From positions 21,133 to 85,132 of the forward strand of contig JAJFFD010000054.1 in NCBI GenBank assembly GCA_021776805.1: a stretch of DNA of 64,000 nt, given 5' to 3'. This DNA is from Planctomycetota bacterium. GTDB lineage: Bacteria; Planctomycetota; UBA1135; UBA2386. Positions 25,368-33,069 of the stretch are shown in pieces. Position 1 is the first letter of the stretch; every line of letters starts with the position of its first letter. Position numbers and translations under genes: made by a program. The notes beneath the pieces were generated by a model. That model saw only the letters and a list, made by a program, of their open reading frames with translations. It had not been told where the DNA came from and ran no database searches.

Positions 25368-26108
25368 ATGGATATAGTAGTTTGCGTTAAGAGAGTGGCT
25401 GCCACCGACAGCCAGATCAAGATCGCTGCCGATGGCAAGAGCCTGGACCCGGCGGGAATCGAGTTCGTCCTGAATCCCTACGATGAGATCGCGGTCGAAG
25501 CTGCACTGGCGGCCAAAGAGCAATTTGGCGACAGCACGGTCACCGTAGTCACTCTCGGCAGCGCCGATGCGCAAAAGGAACTGCGCACCTGCCTGGCCAT
25601 GGGCGCCGACAAGGCGGTCCTCATCAACGACGGGGGCCGCAGTCAGGACGCCTTCAGCACCGCCGAGACTGTTGCTGACTACCTGAAGGGAACTGCCGCC
25701 TCTCTGATCTTCTGCGGCAAGCAGGCAGTGGATGGCGACGAGAGCCAGTTTCCACCTCGCCTGGCGGAGTTGTTGGGCATGCCCTGCGTGACCGAGATCA
25801 CCAGCTTGACTCTCGAAGATGGCTCACTGGTGGCGGAACGTGACATTGAAGGGGCTAGAGAAGTCGTCAACTGCAGCCTGCCGGCGGTCATCTCGACGAA
25901 CAAGGGCCTCAACGAACCGCGCTACGCGAATCTCAAAGGCATCATGGCCGCCAAAAAGAAGCCCCTCGAAGAGATCGAAGCAGCAGCAATCGATCCGGCC
26001 ACGAGTATCGAATCATTGAGCCTGCCTCCGGCACGAAGCGAAGGCAAGATTGTCGAAACTGTCGACCAGCTGGTCGACGCATTGAAGAACGAAGCCAAGG
26101 TCCTCTAA
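25368..26108 (+). CDS. etfB: Electron transfer flavoprotein beta subunit
   Basis: EtfB pairs with EtfA to carry electrons from acyl-CoA and other dehydrogenases to the quinone pool. The start ATG 25368 (MDIVVCVKRVAATDSQIKI) gives 246 residues, the usual length; an in-frame extension to 25272 is not needed. Family features: VLNPYDEIAVEAALAAKEQF, TVVTLGSADAQKELRTCLAM, the AMP-binding region IFCGKQAVDGDESQFPPRLA, and PAVISTNKGLNEPRYANLKG. Confidence 0.95.
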   Translation: MDIVVCVKRVAATDSQIKIAADGKSLDPAGIEFVLNPYDEIAVEAALAAKEQFGDSTVTVVTLGSADAQKELRTCLAMGADKAVLINDGGRSQDAFSTAETVADYLKGTAASLIFCGKQAVDGDESQFPPRLAELLGMPCVTEITSLTLEDGSLVAERDIEGAREVVNCSLPAVISTNKGLNEPRYANLKGIMAAKKKPLEEIEAAAIDPATSIESLSLPPARSEGKIVETVDQLVDALKNEAKVL

Positions 26109-26123
26109 GTCGCCAGGATCAAC

Positions 26124-27104
26124 ATGTCGAATATCATTGTCATCGCCGAAGCTCGCTCAGGTTCTCTGAAGAAGACTTCGCTCGAAGCAGTCACTGCGGG
26201 CAAGGAGCTGGCTGCCAAAGCTGGCGGCCAGGTCATCGCAATCATTGTGGGGAACGATCTCAGCGCCGCCAAGGAAGCCCTCGCGGCAAGCGGCGCGGAC
26301 AAGGTCATCGCCCTGCAGAGCGAGGCCCTCGCTCAGTACAGCGGCGACGGCTATTCGGCCGCCATCAGCGGCGAACTCGCGAGCCTGGATCCCGCCTGCG
26401 TTCTAATGGCACACAGTGCCATGGGCAGAGATCTAGCACCTCGCCTGGCCGCGAATTTGAAGACAGGCCTCATCAGCGATGTGACCGCCCTGCATTACGA
26501 CGACAGCAAGTTCGGCGCGACCAAGCCGGTCTTCGCCGGCAAGGCCTACCGCAAGAGCTACTTCGAGAAGTCCCCCTTCATGGCAACCCTGCGCCCCAAC
26601 AACTGGGCCGGACAAAGCGATGCGGGATCTGCAGAAGTCAGCGATGCATCCCCATCCGTGAGCGCAGCCGACCTAAAGGCAATCGTCCAGGAGGTCGTGG
26701 CAGCAGCCAGCGATCGGACTCCACTACAAGAGGCGCGAGTCGTGGTCTCCGGTGGTCGCGGCCTGAAGGAATCCGAGCACTTCAAGCTCATCGAAGACTT
26801 GGCTGCGGCCTTTGGACCCGGCGTAGCGGCCGTCGGCGCCTCTCGCGCAGTAGTCGACGCCGGCTGGCGCCCGCATCGAGAGCAGGTCGGGCAGACCGGC
26901 AAGGTCGTCGCCCCCACTCTCTACTTCGCCTGTGGTATCAGCGGCGCCATCCAGCACCTGGCCGGCATGAGCACTTCGCAGTTCATCGTGGCCATCAACA
27001 AGGACGCGAATGCGCCCATCTTCAAGGTGGCCAACTACGGCATCGTCGGTGATGTCTTCGAGGTTCTCCCCGCTCTCACGGCTGCGGTGAAGGCCACAGT
27101 CTAG
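26124..27104 (+). CDS. etfA: Electron transfer flavoprotein alpha subunit
   Basis: EtfA carries the FAD. In 326 residues the N-terminal domain ([40 protein letters not shown]) is followed by the C-terminal FAD domain with [54 protein letters not shown] and [19 protein letters not shown]. It follows etfB by 15 bases. Its end overlaps by 4 bases the end of convergent yggS. Confidence 0.96.
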   Translation: MSNIIVIAEARSGSLKKTSLEAVTAGKELAAKAGGQVIAIIVGNDLSAAKEALAASGADKVIALQSEALAQYSGDGYSAAISGELASLDPACVLMAHSAMGRDLAPRLAANLKTGLISDVTALHYDDSKFGATKPVFAGKAYRKSYFEKSPFMATLRPNNWAGQSDAGSAEVSDASPSVSAADLKAIVQEVVAAASDRTPLQEARVVVSGGRGLKESEHFKLIEDLAAAFGPGVAAVGASRAVVDAGWRPHREQVGQTGKVVAPTLYFACGISGAIQHLAGMSTSQFIVAINKDANAPIFKVANYGIVGDVFEVLPALTAAVKATV

Positions 27105-27793
27105 CGCGGCCGGCGCGGACCGAAGATCGCGGTGCCCACTCTGACCAGAGTGGAGCCCGCGGCGATCGCTTCTGGAATGTCGCCGGACATACCGAGGCTC
27201 AACACTGGCAGGGCCAAACCGGTCTCCTGCCGCAGGTCCTCGAGAATGCGGCCAACATGAGCAAAGACCGGTGCAGGATCCGAGTCCAGTGGCCCCATGG
27301 CCATGACTCCCTGCAGGCGGATGCCTGGGCAGTCGGAGATGATCCGCCGAGCCAAGGTCGCGACTTCTTCCGGCCTCGCGCCGTGCTTGGCCACATCACC
27401 GGTTGCATCCACCTGCAGGAGGCAATCCAGATAACGGTCGGTCTGCTCGAGCGCCTTCTGCAGAGCCCGGGCAAGGCGCATTCGATCGAGACTGTGCAGG
27501 AGTTCGATGCCGGGCACGACAACCAAGTCCTTCACCTTGTTGGTCTGCAGGGAGCCGATCAAGTGCCAAGCGAGTGAGCGCTCCGCAAGGTCGACTGCCT
27601 TGCCGCTGAGTTCCTGAACTCGATTCTCCCCGAACTGAACCTGCCCCGCTCCCGCAGCCTCTTCGATCTCCACCTGGTTGCGAGTCTTGCTCACCGCCAG
27701 GATGGACACGGACTCCGGATCTCTATCCGCACGAGCACAGAGATCGCGAACCTGAAGGCGCAGGGCTTCGAGCCGATTGGCGATCTCACCCAT
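27101..27793 (-). CDS. yggS: PLP homeostasis protein (YggS/PLPBP family)
   Basis: Single-domain alanine-racemase-like protein binding pyridoxal phosphate, with a role in vitamin B6 balance. In 230 residues: the PLP lysine in ILAVSKTRNQ (Lys36), GENRVQELSGKA, WHLIGSLQTNKVKDLV, QGVMAMGPLDSD and the phosphate-binding LSLGMSGDIPEAIAAGSTLV with RVGTAIFGPR. All family motifs are present. Lies 8 bases downstream of purH on the same strand. Confidence 0.95.
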   Translation of the reverse strand: MGEIANRLEALRLQVRDLCARADRDPESVSILAVSKTRNQVEIEEAAGAGQVQFGENRVQELSGKAVDLAERSLAWHLIGSLQTNKVKDLVVVPGIELLHSLDRMRLARALQKALEQTDRYLDCLLQVDATGDVAKHGARPEEVATLARRIISDCPGIRLQGVMAMGPLDSDPAPVFAHVGRILEDLRQETGLALPVLSLGMSGDIPEAIAAGSTLVRVGTAIFGPRRPR

Positions 27794-27801
27794 GCGACCT
27801 C

Positions 27802-29382
27802 TCAGTGGCGGAAGTGCCGGCGTCCGGTGAAGAGCATGGCCATGCCATTCTCATTGGCGGCAGCGATCACCTCATCGTCCCGTCGGCTACCACCGGGCTG
27901 GATCGCCGCGCTGACCCCGGCCTTGGCCGCTGCGAGCAGGCCATCGGCAAAGGGGAAGAATGCGTCCGAAGCGAGCACCGCACCCTTGGCAAGATCGCCG
28001 GCCTTCTTGACCGAGATCTCCACCGAATCCACACGACTCATCTGACCTGCACCGACCCCCACTGTGGCGTAGACACCCTCGCCCTGTGAGCGCGCCAGCA
28101 CGATGGCGTTGCTCTTCACGTGCTTGCAGACCTTCCAGGCAAAGGCCAAAGCAGCACTCTCTTCGTCGCTGGGTGCCCGACTGGTAACAGAGTCGAGTGT
28201 CGGCGCCGACTGCGGATGATCTGCGGACTGCAGAAGGAAGCCGCCGGAGATTGGCTTGATCACCGGTGGATGCGCCCCCGCTATGGAACCGCCAAGGGAG
28301 AGAATGCGCACGTTGGCACCCCAACGAGCTTCTTTGATCTTGTCCAGTGCCGCGGGCTCGACAGAAGGGGCGACGATCGCCTCGACGAAGGTGCCCTTGG
28401 CGACCATGGTGCCGGCCGTCGCCAGGTCCAAGGGTCGATTAAGAGCGACTATGCCACCGTAGGCGCTGAGTGGGTCTGCGGCCAAAGCCGCCACGAAAGC
28501 CGACTCCAAATCGCTGGCCAAAGCTGTACCGCAGGGATTGCTGTGCTTGATGATCGCGCAGGCCGGCTCTGCGAATTCTCGCACCAGCTCGAGGGCCGCA
28601 TCCAAATCCATCAGGTTGTTGTAGGAGAGCTCCTTGCCTGACAACTGCTCGGCCTGGGCCAAGCCAGGATTCGCGGACTCTTCCTCGGCGTAGAGGGCGG
28701 CGATTTGATGAGGATTCTCGCCGTAGCGCAGGTCCATGCGCTTGACCCCCGAGATCGCATAACGCTCGCCATAGGCTGGCTTGCTCTGGCTGGACTGACG
28801 ATCTGTTTCGAACCAATCGGCAATGGCCACATCGTAAGCCGCAGTGTGAGCGTAGGCCTTGCCGGCTAGCTCACGCAGGAACTCGGCACCCAAATGCCCC
28901 TTACCCTTGGCGAGCTCCGCGAGGATCCGGTCATAGTCCCTTGGGTCGACAACAACCGCCACGGATGCATGGTTCTTGGCAGCGGAGCGAAGCATCGCTG
29001 GGCCACCGATGTCGATGTTTTCGACGATCTCCTGACGCTCCACTCCCGGCTTTGCCAGGGTCTTGCGGAAGCGATAGAGATTCACCGCCAGGAGATCGAT
29101 TGGATCGATACTCAACTCGCGCATGGCAGTCAGGTCGGCATCGTTGTCACGGCGGGCCAGGAGACCGCCATGAATCTTCGGGTGCAGACTCTTCACTCTG
29201 CCGTCCATCATCTCGGCAAAGCCCGTGTACTCGGATACCTCTTCGGCGGGCACACCACCATCCTTCAGAGCTTTGAAGGTTCCACCGGTGGACAGCACGG
29301 CGAACCCGAGATCTACGAGTCCCTTGGCGAAGTCCACAATTCCGGTCTTGTCGGTCACAGAGATCAGTGCGCGTCGTTTCAT
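27802..29382 (-). CDS. purH: Bifunctional AICAR transformylase / IMP cyclohydrolase
   Basis: Catalyses the last two steps of IMP synthesis. The N-terminal IMP cyclohydrolase domain has SVTDKTGIVDFAKGL, STGGTFKALKDGGVP and DGRVKSLHPKIHGGLLARR. The AICAR transformylase domain has the catalytic IIKHSNPCGTALASD, ADPLSAYGGIVALNRPLD and the C-terminal PGGSRRDDEVIAAANENGMA. At 526 residues it has normal length. The start overlaps the prfB stop by 4 bases, so purH is translated after prfB. Confidence 0.97.
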   Translation of the reverse strand: MKRRALISVTDKTGIVDFAKGLVDLGFAVLSTGGTFKALKDGGVPAEEVSEYTGFAEMMDGRVKSLHPKIHGGLLARRDNDADLTAMRELSIDPIDLLAVNLYRFRKTLAKPGVERQEIVENIDIGGPAMLRSAAKNHASVAVVVDPRDYDRILAELAKGKGHLGAEFLRELAGKAYAHTAAYDVAIADWFETDRQSSQSKPAYGERYAISGVKRMDLRYGENPHQIAALYAEEESANPGLAQAEQLSGKELSYNNLMDLDAALELVREFAEPACAIIKHSNPCGTALASDLESAFVAALAADPLSAYGGIVALNRPLDLATAGTMVAKGTFVEAIVAPSVEPAALDKIKEARWGANVRILSLGGSIAGAHPPVIKPISGGFLLQSADHPQSAPTLDSVTSRAPSDEESAALAFAWKVCKHVKSNAIVLARSQGEGVYATVGVGAGQMSRVDSVEISVKKAGDLAKGAVLASDAFFPFADGLLAAAKAGVSAAIQPGGSRRDDEVIAAANENGMAMLFTGRRHFRH

Positions 29383-30483
29383 TCGGCGATCTTCTTTCCT
29401 TTTAGATAGCCCGCGATGAAACCGTCCAGGTCTCCGTCGAGGACGCCTTTGACATTCGAAGTCTCCACTCCAGTCCGGAGGTCTTTGACCATCTGGTAAG
29501 GATGCACCACGTAGGATCGGATCTGATTGCCCCAGCTAATTGAGGCGCGATCCCCATAGAACTTGGCCAATTCGGCCTCTCGCTTGGCTTCTTCCAACTG
29601 GAACAGCTTGCTGCGCAGGGTCTTCATTGCCTGCGCCTTGTTCTTGTGCTGGCTGCGCTCGTTCTGACATGAAACCACCAGACCGGTTGGCAGGTGGGTC
29701 AGGCGCACCGCCGAGTCGGTCTTGTTGACATGCTGGCCACCCGCACCACTGGCGCGAAAAGTATCAACCCGCAAGTCATCCTTGGGAATCTCAGCATCCT
29801 CGACGTCATCCATTTCAGGGACGACCTCAACTGAAGCGAAGGATGTCTGCCGCCGGGCGCGGCCATCGAATGGTGAGATTCGCACCAGACGATGCACTCC
29901 CTGCTCGGCCTTGAGATTGCCATAGCAGAAGGGGCCGTCGATGGTGATCGTCGCGCTGCGGATTCCGGCCTCTTCGGCCTTTTGAAAATCCTGCTCCTCC
30001 ACCTTGAAGCCAGAATCCTCCGCCCAGCGCACATACATGCGCAGAAGCATCTGGGCCCAATCAGATGCATCCACTCCGCCAGCCCCCGACTGAATGGTGA
30101 GGATGGCGTTCTTGTTATCATGCTCACCGCCGAGCATCAGCTGGAATTCGACCTTGTTGAGGATGTGGTCAACTTGCTTGACCAGGCTCTGTAAGTCTCC
30201 TTCCACCGAAGCTGGGTCCTCGGCTCCGAGCTCAATCCAGCCCTCGGCATCATCCAATAGAGAACGAAGCTGATCGATGGGCTCGACGACGGCGCCGGCC
30301 TTCTTCTTCAGATCCATCAGCTCCCTGGCGGCTTCTTGCTTGTCCCAGAAGCCGGGCTGACTCATCTGATTCTCGATGTCACGGAGCTCACGGAGCCTCG
30401 CTTCATAGTCAAAGACTCACCTTCAGCTGTGACACGCGAAGTTCTGCTTGCTGCAAGGATTGGCGATGATCGGCGAGAGTCAT
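29379..30483 (-). CDS. prfB: Peptide chain release factor 2 with programmed +1 frameshift
   Basis: RF2 releases peptides at UGA and UAA. The main frame from ATG 30365 gives only 328 residues and lacks the N-terminus. Upstream, a zero-frame ORF starts at ATG 30483 (MTLADHRQSLQQAELRVSQL) and ends with CTT-TGA. A +1 shift there joins it to DYEARLRELRDIENQMSQPG, matching the E. coli RF2 order L-stop-DYDAKKERLE. The full product is 367 residues (E. coli 365). The anticodon-like SPF motif (RISPFDGR) and the catalytic GGQ (RASGAGGQHVNKTDSAV, residues cited around GGQ) are intact. Coordinates span both frames plus one skipped base. Confidence 0.94.
30408..30423 (-). promoter_or_regulatory. prfB autoregulatory frameshift site
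   Basis: On the minus strand the site reads AAGGTG-AGT-CTT-TGA-C. The slippery CTT (30414-30412), the in-frame TGA (30411-30409) and the following C (30408) match the bacterial RF2 site. AAGGTG occupies the position of the internal Shine-Dalgarno-like element (AGGGGG in E. coli, three bases before CTT). Low RF2 slows termination at this UGA and favours the +1 shift, giving negative feedback. Confidence 0.92.
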
Positions 30484-30661
30484 GGCGCACAGGCTAGCCT
30501 GCGAAGAGTTTTTTTGAAACGACCCAGACTGTGAACTCGCCTTGCCAGCGGCGAGCTTCGACTCTCCACATATTCAGTCCAGATCAGGGACTTAGGTCAG
30601 TTCTGCCGCGTCCGAGTATCTCCATGCGCTGGCCCCGAGGGTCAGCATGAAGAGAAACACC

Positions 30662-30726
30662 TGAGCCGCGACGGGCTTGAGATTCGCCGACTTCGATCCT
30701 TTGCCTGCAGTTCCCGTCGCGGCTCA
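30662..30726 (-). terminator. 14-bp perfect inverted repeat, terminator-like
   Basis: TGAGCCGCGACGGG (30662-30675) and CCCGTCGCGGCTCA (30713-30726) are exact inverted repeats around a 37-base loop. On the minus strand the structure starts 17 bases after the secreted aminopeptidase stop and is followed by GGTGTTTCTCTTC, a modest T-rich run. This suits a terminator separating the peptidase operon from prfB-purH-yggS. The long loop is unusual for a simple terminator. The rest of 30484-30743 contains no gene that I can support. Confidence 0.5.
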
Positions 30727-30743
30727 CTTCATTTAAGCCGCTA

Positions 30744-32102
30744 CTAGCGCTTCTTCTCTGGGACGCCGACCGAGATCTGGGCAACACCCGGATGCTTCAT
30801 GAGTGCCTCGATCCCATCGGGAGTCGAGGGGAGATCGCCGGAGAGGTTGATATAGCCCTCGGCGGTCACCAGGATCGTGTCCTCGATCCGGCAGCCCATC
30901 GACTCCTTCTCCAGGTAGGCGCCGGGTTCGACAGTGAGAATCATCCCTGGTTCGAGCCGGTCAGGGCCCATGTCATGGACCGCCAGACCAACGTGATGGC
31001 AGGGACCATGATCCACTCGGTAGCCCTTGGCCATGAGCAACTGGCCACAGGTCCGGCTCAGGTCACGGAGGCTCGCGCCTGGTCGGATCTTGGCCAGCAG
31101 GGCCGCCTGCACTTCGTGAACATCCGACACCAGCTTGCGCTGCGCGGGGGTGAACTTGCCGTTGGCAGGGAAGGTGCGGGTGACGTCCGTTGCATATCCA
31201 TGCACCGTTGGACCGTAGTCCATAACGATCAGGTCCCCGTCCTGAACCTGACGGCTGTTGGCGTTGTAGTGCAGAATGCAACCATTGAGGCCAGATCCAA
31301 CGATGGCGGCATAGGCATCTGGCCCCGCCCCCAGTCGCGAAAACACATATCGGGCCACGGCAGCGATCTGGAATTCGTACATCCCGGGCTCGGTGCTCTT
31401 CATGGCCTCGGCAAGACCCTGGACTGCAGCCTCAGTAGCGCTCTTCACCTGAGCGATCTCTTCGGGGCTCTTGATCCCCCGCATTTCGTTAAGGATGGGC
31501 GCGATGTCTTTCAGCTCGAGGTCAGGGAACTGCTCCTGCAGTCGCTCGGCGAGCTTGGCCTGGCGACCCGGGCGGCCGTCGAGAGGGTCTTGCTGACGGG
31601 CTCGCAGCGCCCCCGAGACAGAACTGATCGTGGCCGTTCGACCAGGCGAGGGACTGAGCAAGGTCCAAAGGACGGGCCGCTTACCATCCTCGCCCTTGAC
31701 CAGGAGCTTCTCCAAGCGGCCGAGCAAGTCGCGGGAGTTGCCGACCTCGTCAAAGCGCGTCTCCTTGGCCGACTTCTCGCCAGGAGCGAGTCTGGCACCA
31801 TCCCACTTGGCGGTGAAGCGATTGAATGGAGGCACGAGGAGAAGATCCTTCTTGCTCTCCGGGAAGAGCAGCATGGCCACGTCCGCTTCGCTGATCCCGG
31901 TGAGATAGAAGAACTCGTGATCCTGGTAGAAGGTCCCCATGTCCGCCTGCTTGGGTCCACCGCGAAGGAGGACCAGGCCAGATCCGATTTGGTCCATCAG
32001 CGCCATGCGTCTGGCTCGAAAGGACTCTGGGGAAGAAGCCGGCGGTGCTGGCTCCTGTGCAACTGCTAGGGAGGCAAGAAGGAGGAAGGCTGTGGCTCTC
32101 AT
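30744..32102 (-). CDS. Exported aminopeptidase P (M24B)
   Basis: Removes N-terminal residues next to proline. The 452-residue protein has a short signal peptide (MRATAFLLLASLAVAQEP), so it acts outside the cytoplasm. The N-terminal aminopeptidase P domain includes FYLTGISEADVAMLLFPESK. The C-terminal pita-bread domain keeps all five metal ligands: Asp in VMDYGP, Asp in YATDVTRTF, His in PCHHVGLAVHD, Glu in TVEPGAYL and Glu in CRIEDTILV. The start overlaps the stop of the upstream membrane-protein gene by 4 bases. Confidence 0.92.
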   Translation of the reverse strand: MRATAFLLLASLAVAQEPAPPASSPESFRARRMALMDQIGSGLVLLRGGPKQADMGTFYQDHEFFYLTGISEADVAMLLFPESKKDLLLVPPFNRFTAKWDGARLAPGEKSAKETRFDEVGNSRDLLGRLEKLLVKGEDGKRPVLWTLLSPSPGRTATISSVSGALRARQQDPLDGRPGRQAKLAERLQEQFPDLELKDIAPILNEMRGIKSPEEIAQVKSATEAAVQGLAEAMKSTEPGMYEFQIAAVARYVFSRLGAGPDAYAAIVGSGLNGCILHYNANSRQVQDGDLIVMDYGPTVHGYATDVTRTFPANGKFTPAQRKLVSDVHEVQAALLAKIRPGASLRDLSRTCGQLLMAKGYRVDHGPCHHVGLAVHDMGPDRLEPGMILTVEPGAYLEKESMGCRIEDTILVTAEGYINLSGDLPSTPDGIEALMKHPGVAQISVGVPEKKR

Positions 32103-33058
32103 GCGCTGGCTCTCGGGGAGGATCGCTCGATTGGATTGCTGACTCTACGTGCCAGATCCACCTCCGGCGGAGATTCTGTTTCCGCATTTTCTTCGCCACC
32201 GACCAGAAACTGCCGCGCGCTGAGCAGGCTTGCCAGCAGGACAATCTGCGCAGTGATCACCGCGAGCTGCCCAAAGAGCAGGCCCAAGGGAAGGTTCTGC
32301 TGGACTTCCAATGCCCAGGCGGTGCCCTCGCCGAGGAGGGAGGGGAGAGCCAGGAATGCGAAGCTCAGGGCCAGCACCATGAGCCCGGCGCGCAGAGGAT
32401 GGCGAAGGGTCTTGCCCAAGGCCAGCCCCCATGCGAGCAGCGCTGAACGCTTGTCAGCTGTTGCGAGCTGGGCCATGGCAACCTTGCTCATGAACAAGAG
32501 CAGGATGAACAGCAGCCCTTCAACATAGAGGATGCCTTCGAGCACATGCGCCCAACGGATGTCGAAGAGCCATAGGGGCAGGGCCGTCGCTCCCGGATCC
32601 GCATCTCGCAATGGTCCCTCGACGAGCCAGGACCGGAATGCATCCGTGCCCCAGAAGATCAACGCCGCCGGTAGGAGTCCGATGATCAGCACGCGAAGAT
32701 TGCGGAAGAAGAGCTTCCCTCCCGCTGCCAAGAATGCGGTGAAGCTGAAGATCAAATCACGGCGCATGGTCTTGAGAACAGCACCGGAGAGGAAGGCCCA
32801 GGCGATGATCATGAACAAGCTTCCACCAAGGAGAGTGCTTCCCAGACCAGGGTTCTGCCTGAAGAAATCCTCATCGAGAGACTGATCCAGGAGGAAGCTC
32901 GCCCCCGGACTCTGGGCCATCTCCGCATCAAGGGCGAGATAGATCGAGTAGACGGTGATCAGAGCGGGGATGGTTACGAGTAGCCAGGCGAAGAGCCAGA
33001 CACGCGGGTAACGCAGGGCCCTGCCGAGACTGCTGAGGACGATTGCAAGTGAGTGCAT
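32099..33058 (-). CDS. Polytopic membrane protein of unknown function
   Basis: I start at the ATG at 33058 (MHSLAIVLSSLGRALRYPRV); a longer frame would overlap the upstream peptidase gene. The 319-residue product has about six hydrophobic segments, for example VWLFAWLLVTIPALITVYSI, FMIIAWAFLSGAVL and LLGEGTAWALEVQQN-flanking helices. The C-terminal tail is polar. The overall look resembles general membrane proteins with repeated helix pairs (DUF4013/glycerophosphodiesterase membrane-domain-like), but I recognise no specific family. It sits between two exported peptidase genes. Confidence 0.75.
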   Translation of the reverse strand: MHSLAIVLSSLGRALRYPRVWLFAWLLVTIPALITVYSIYLALDAEMAQSPGASFLLDQSLDEDFFRQNPGLGSTLLGGSLFMIIAWAFLSGAVLKTMRRDLIFSFTAFLAAGGKLFFRNLRVLIIGLLPAALIFWGTDAFRSWLVEGPLRDADPGATALPLWLFDIRWAHVLEGILYVEGLLFILLLFMSKVAMAQLATADKRSALLAWGLALGKTLRHPLRAGLMVLALSFAFLALPSLLGEGTAWALEVQQNLPLGLLFGQLAVITAQIVLLASLLSARQFLVGGEENAETESPPEVDLARRVSNPIERSSPRASA

Positions 33059-33069
33059 GGTTTGGTTTC

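Noticed and set aside
30507..30513. Seven-T run upstream of prfB as a rho-independent terminator
   Set aside because: The preceding palindrome (AGGCTAGCCT) is too short for a stable hairpin and no plus-strand gene ends there.
30792..32069. 425-residue open frame on the plus strand opposite the secreted aminopeptidase P
   Set aside because: It is fully antisense to a gene with all five metal ligands and a signal peptide; its composition (His, Gln, Gly, Arg-rich) is typical of a mirror frame in G+C-rich DNA.
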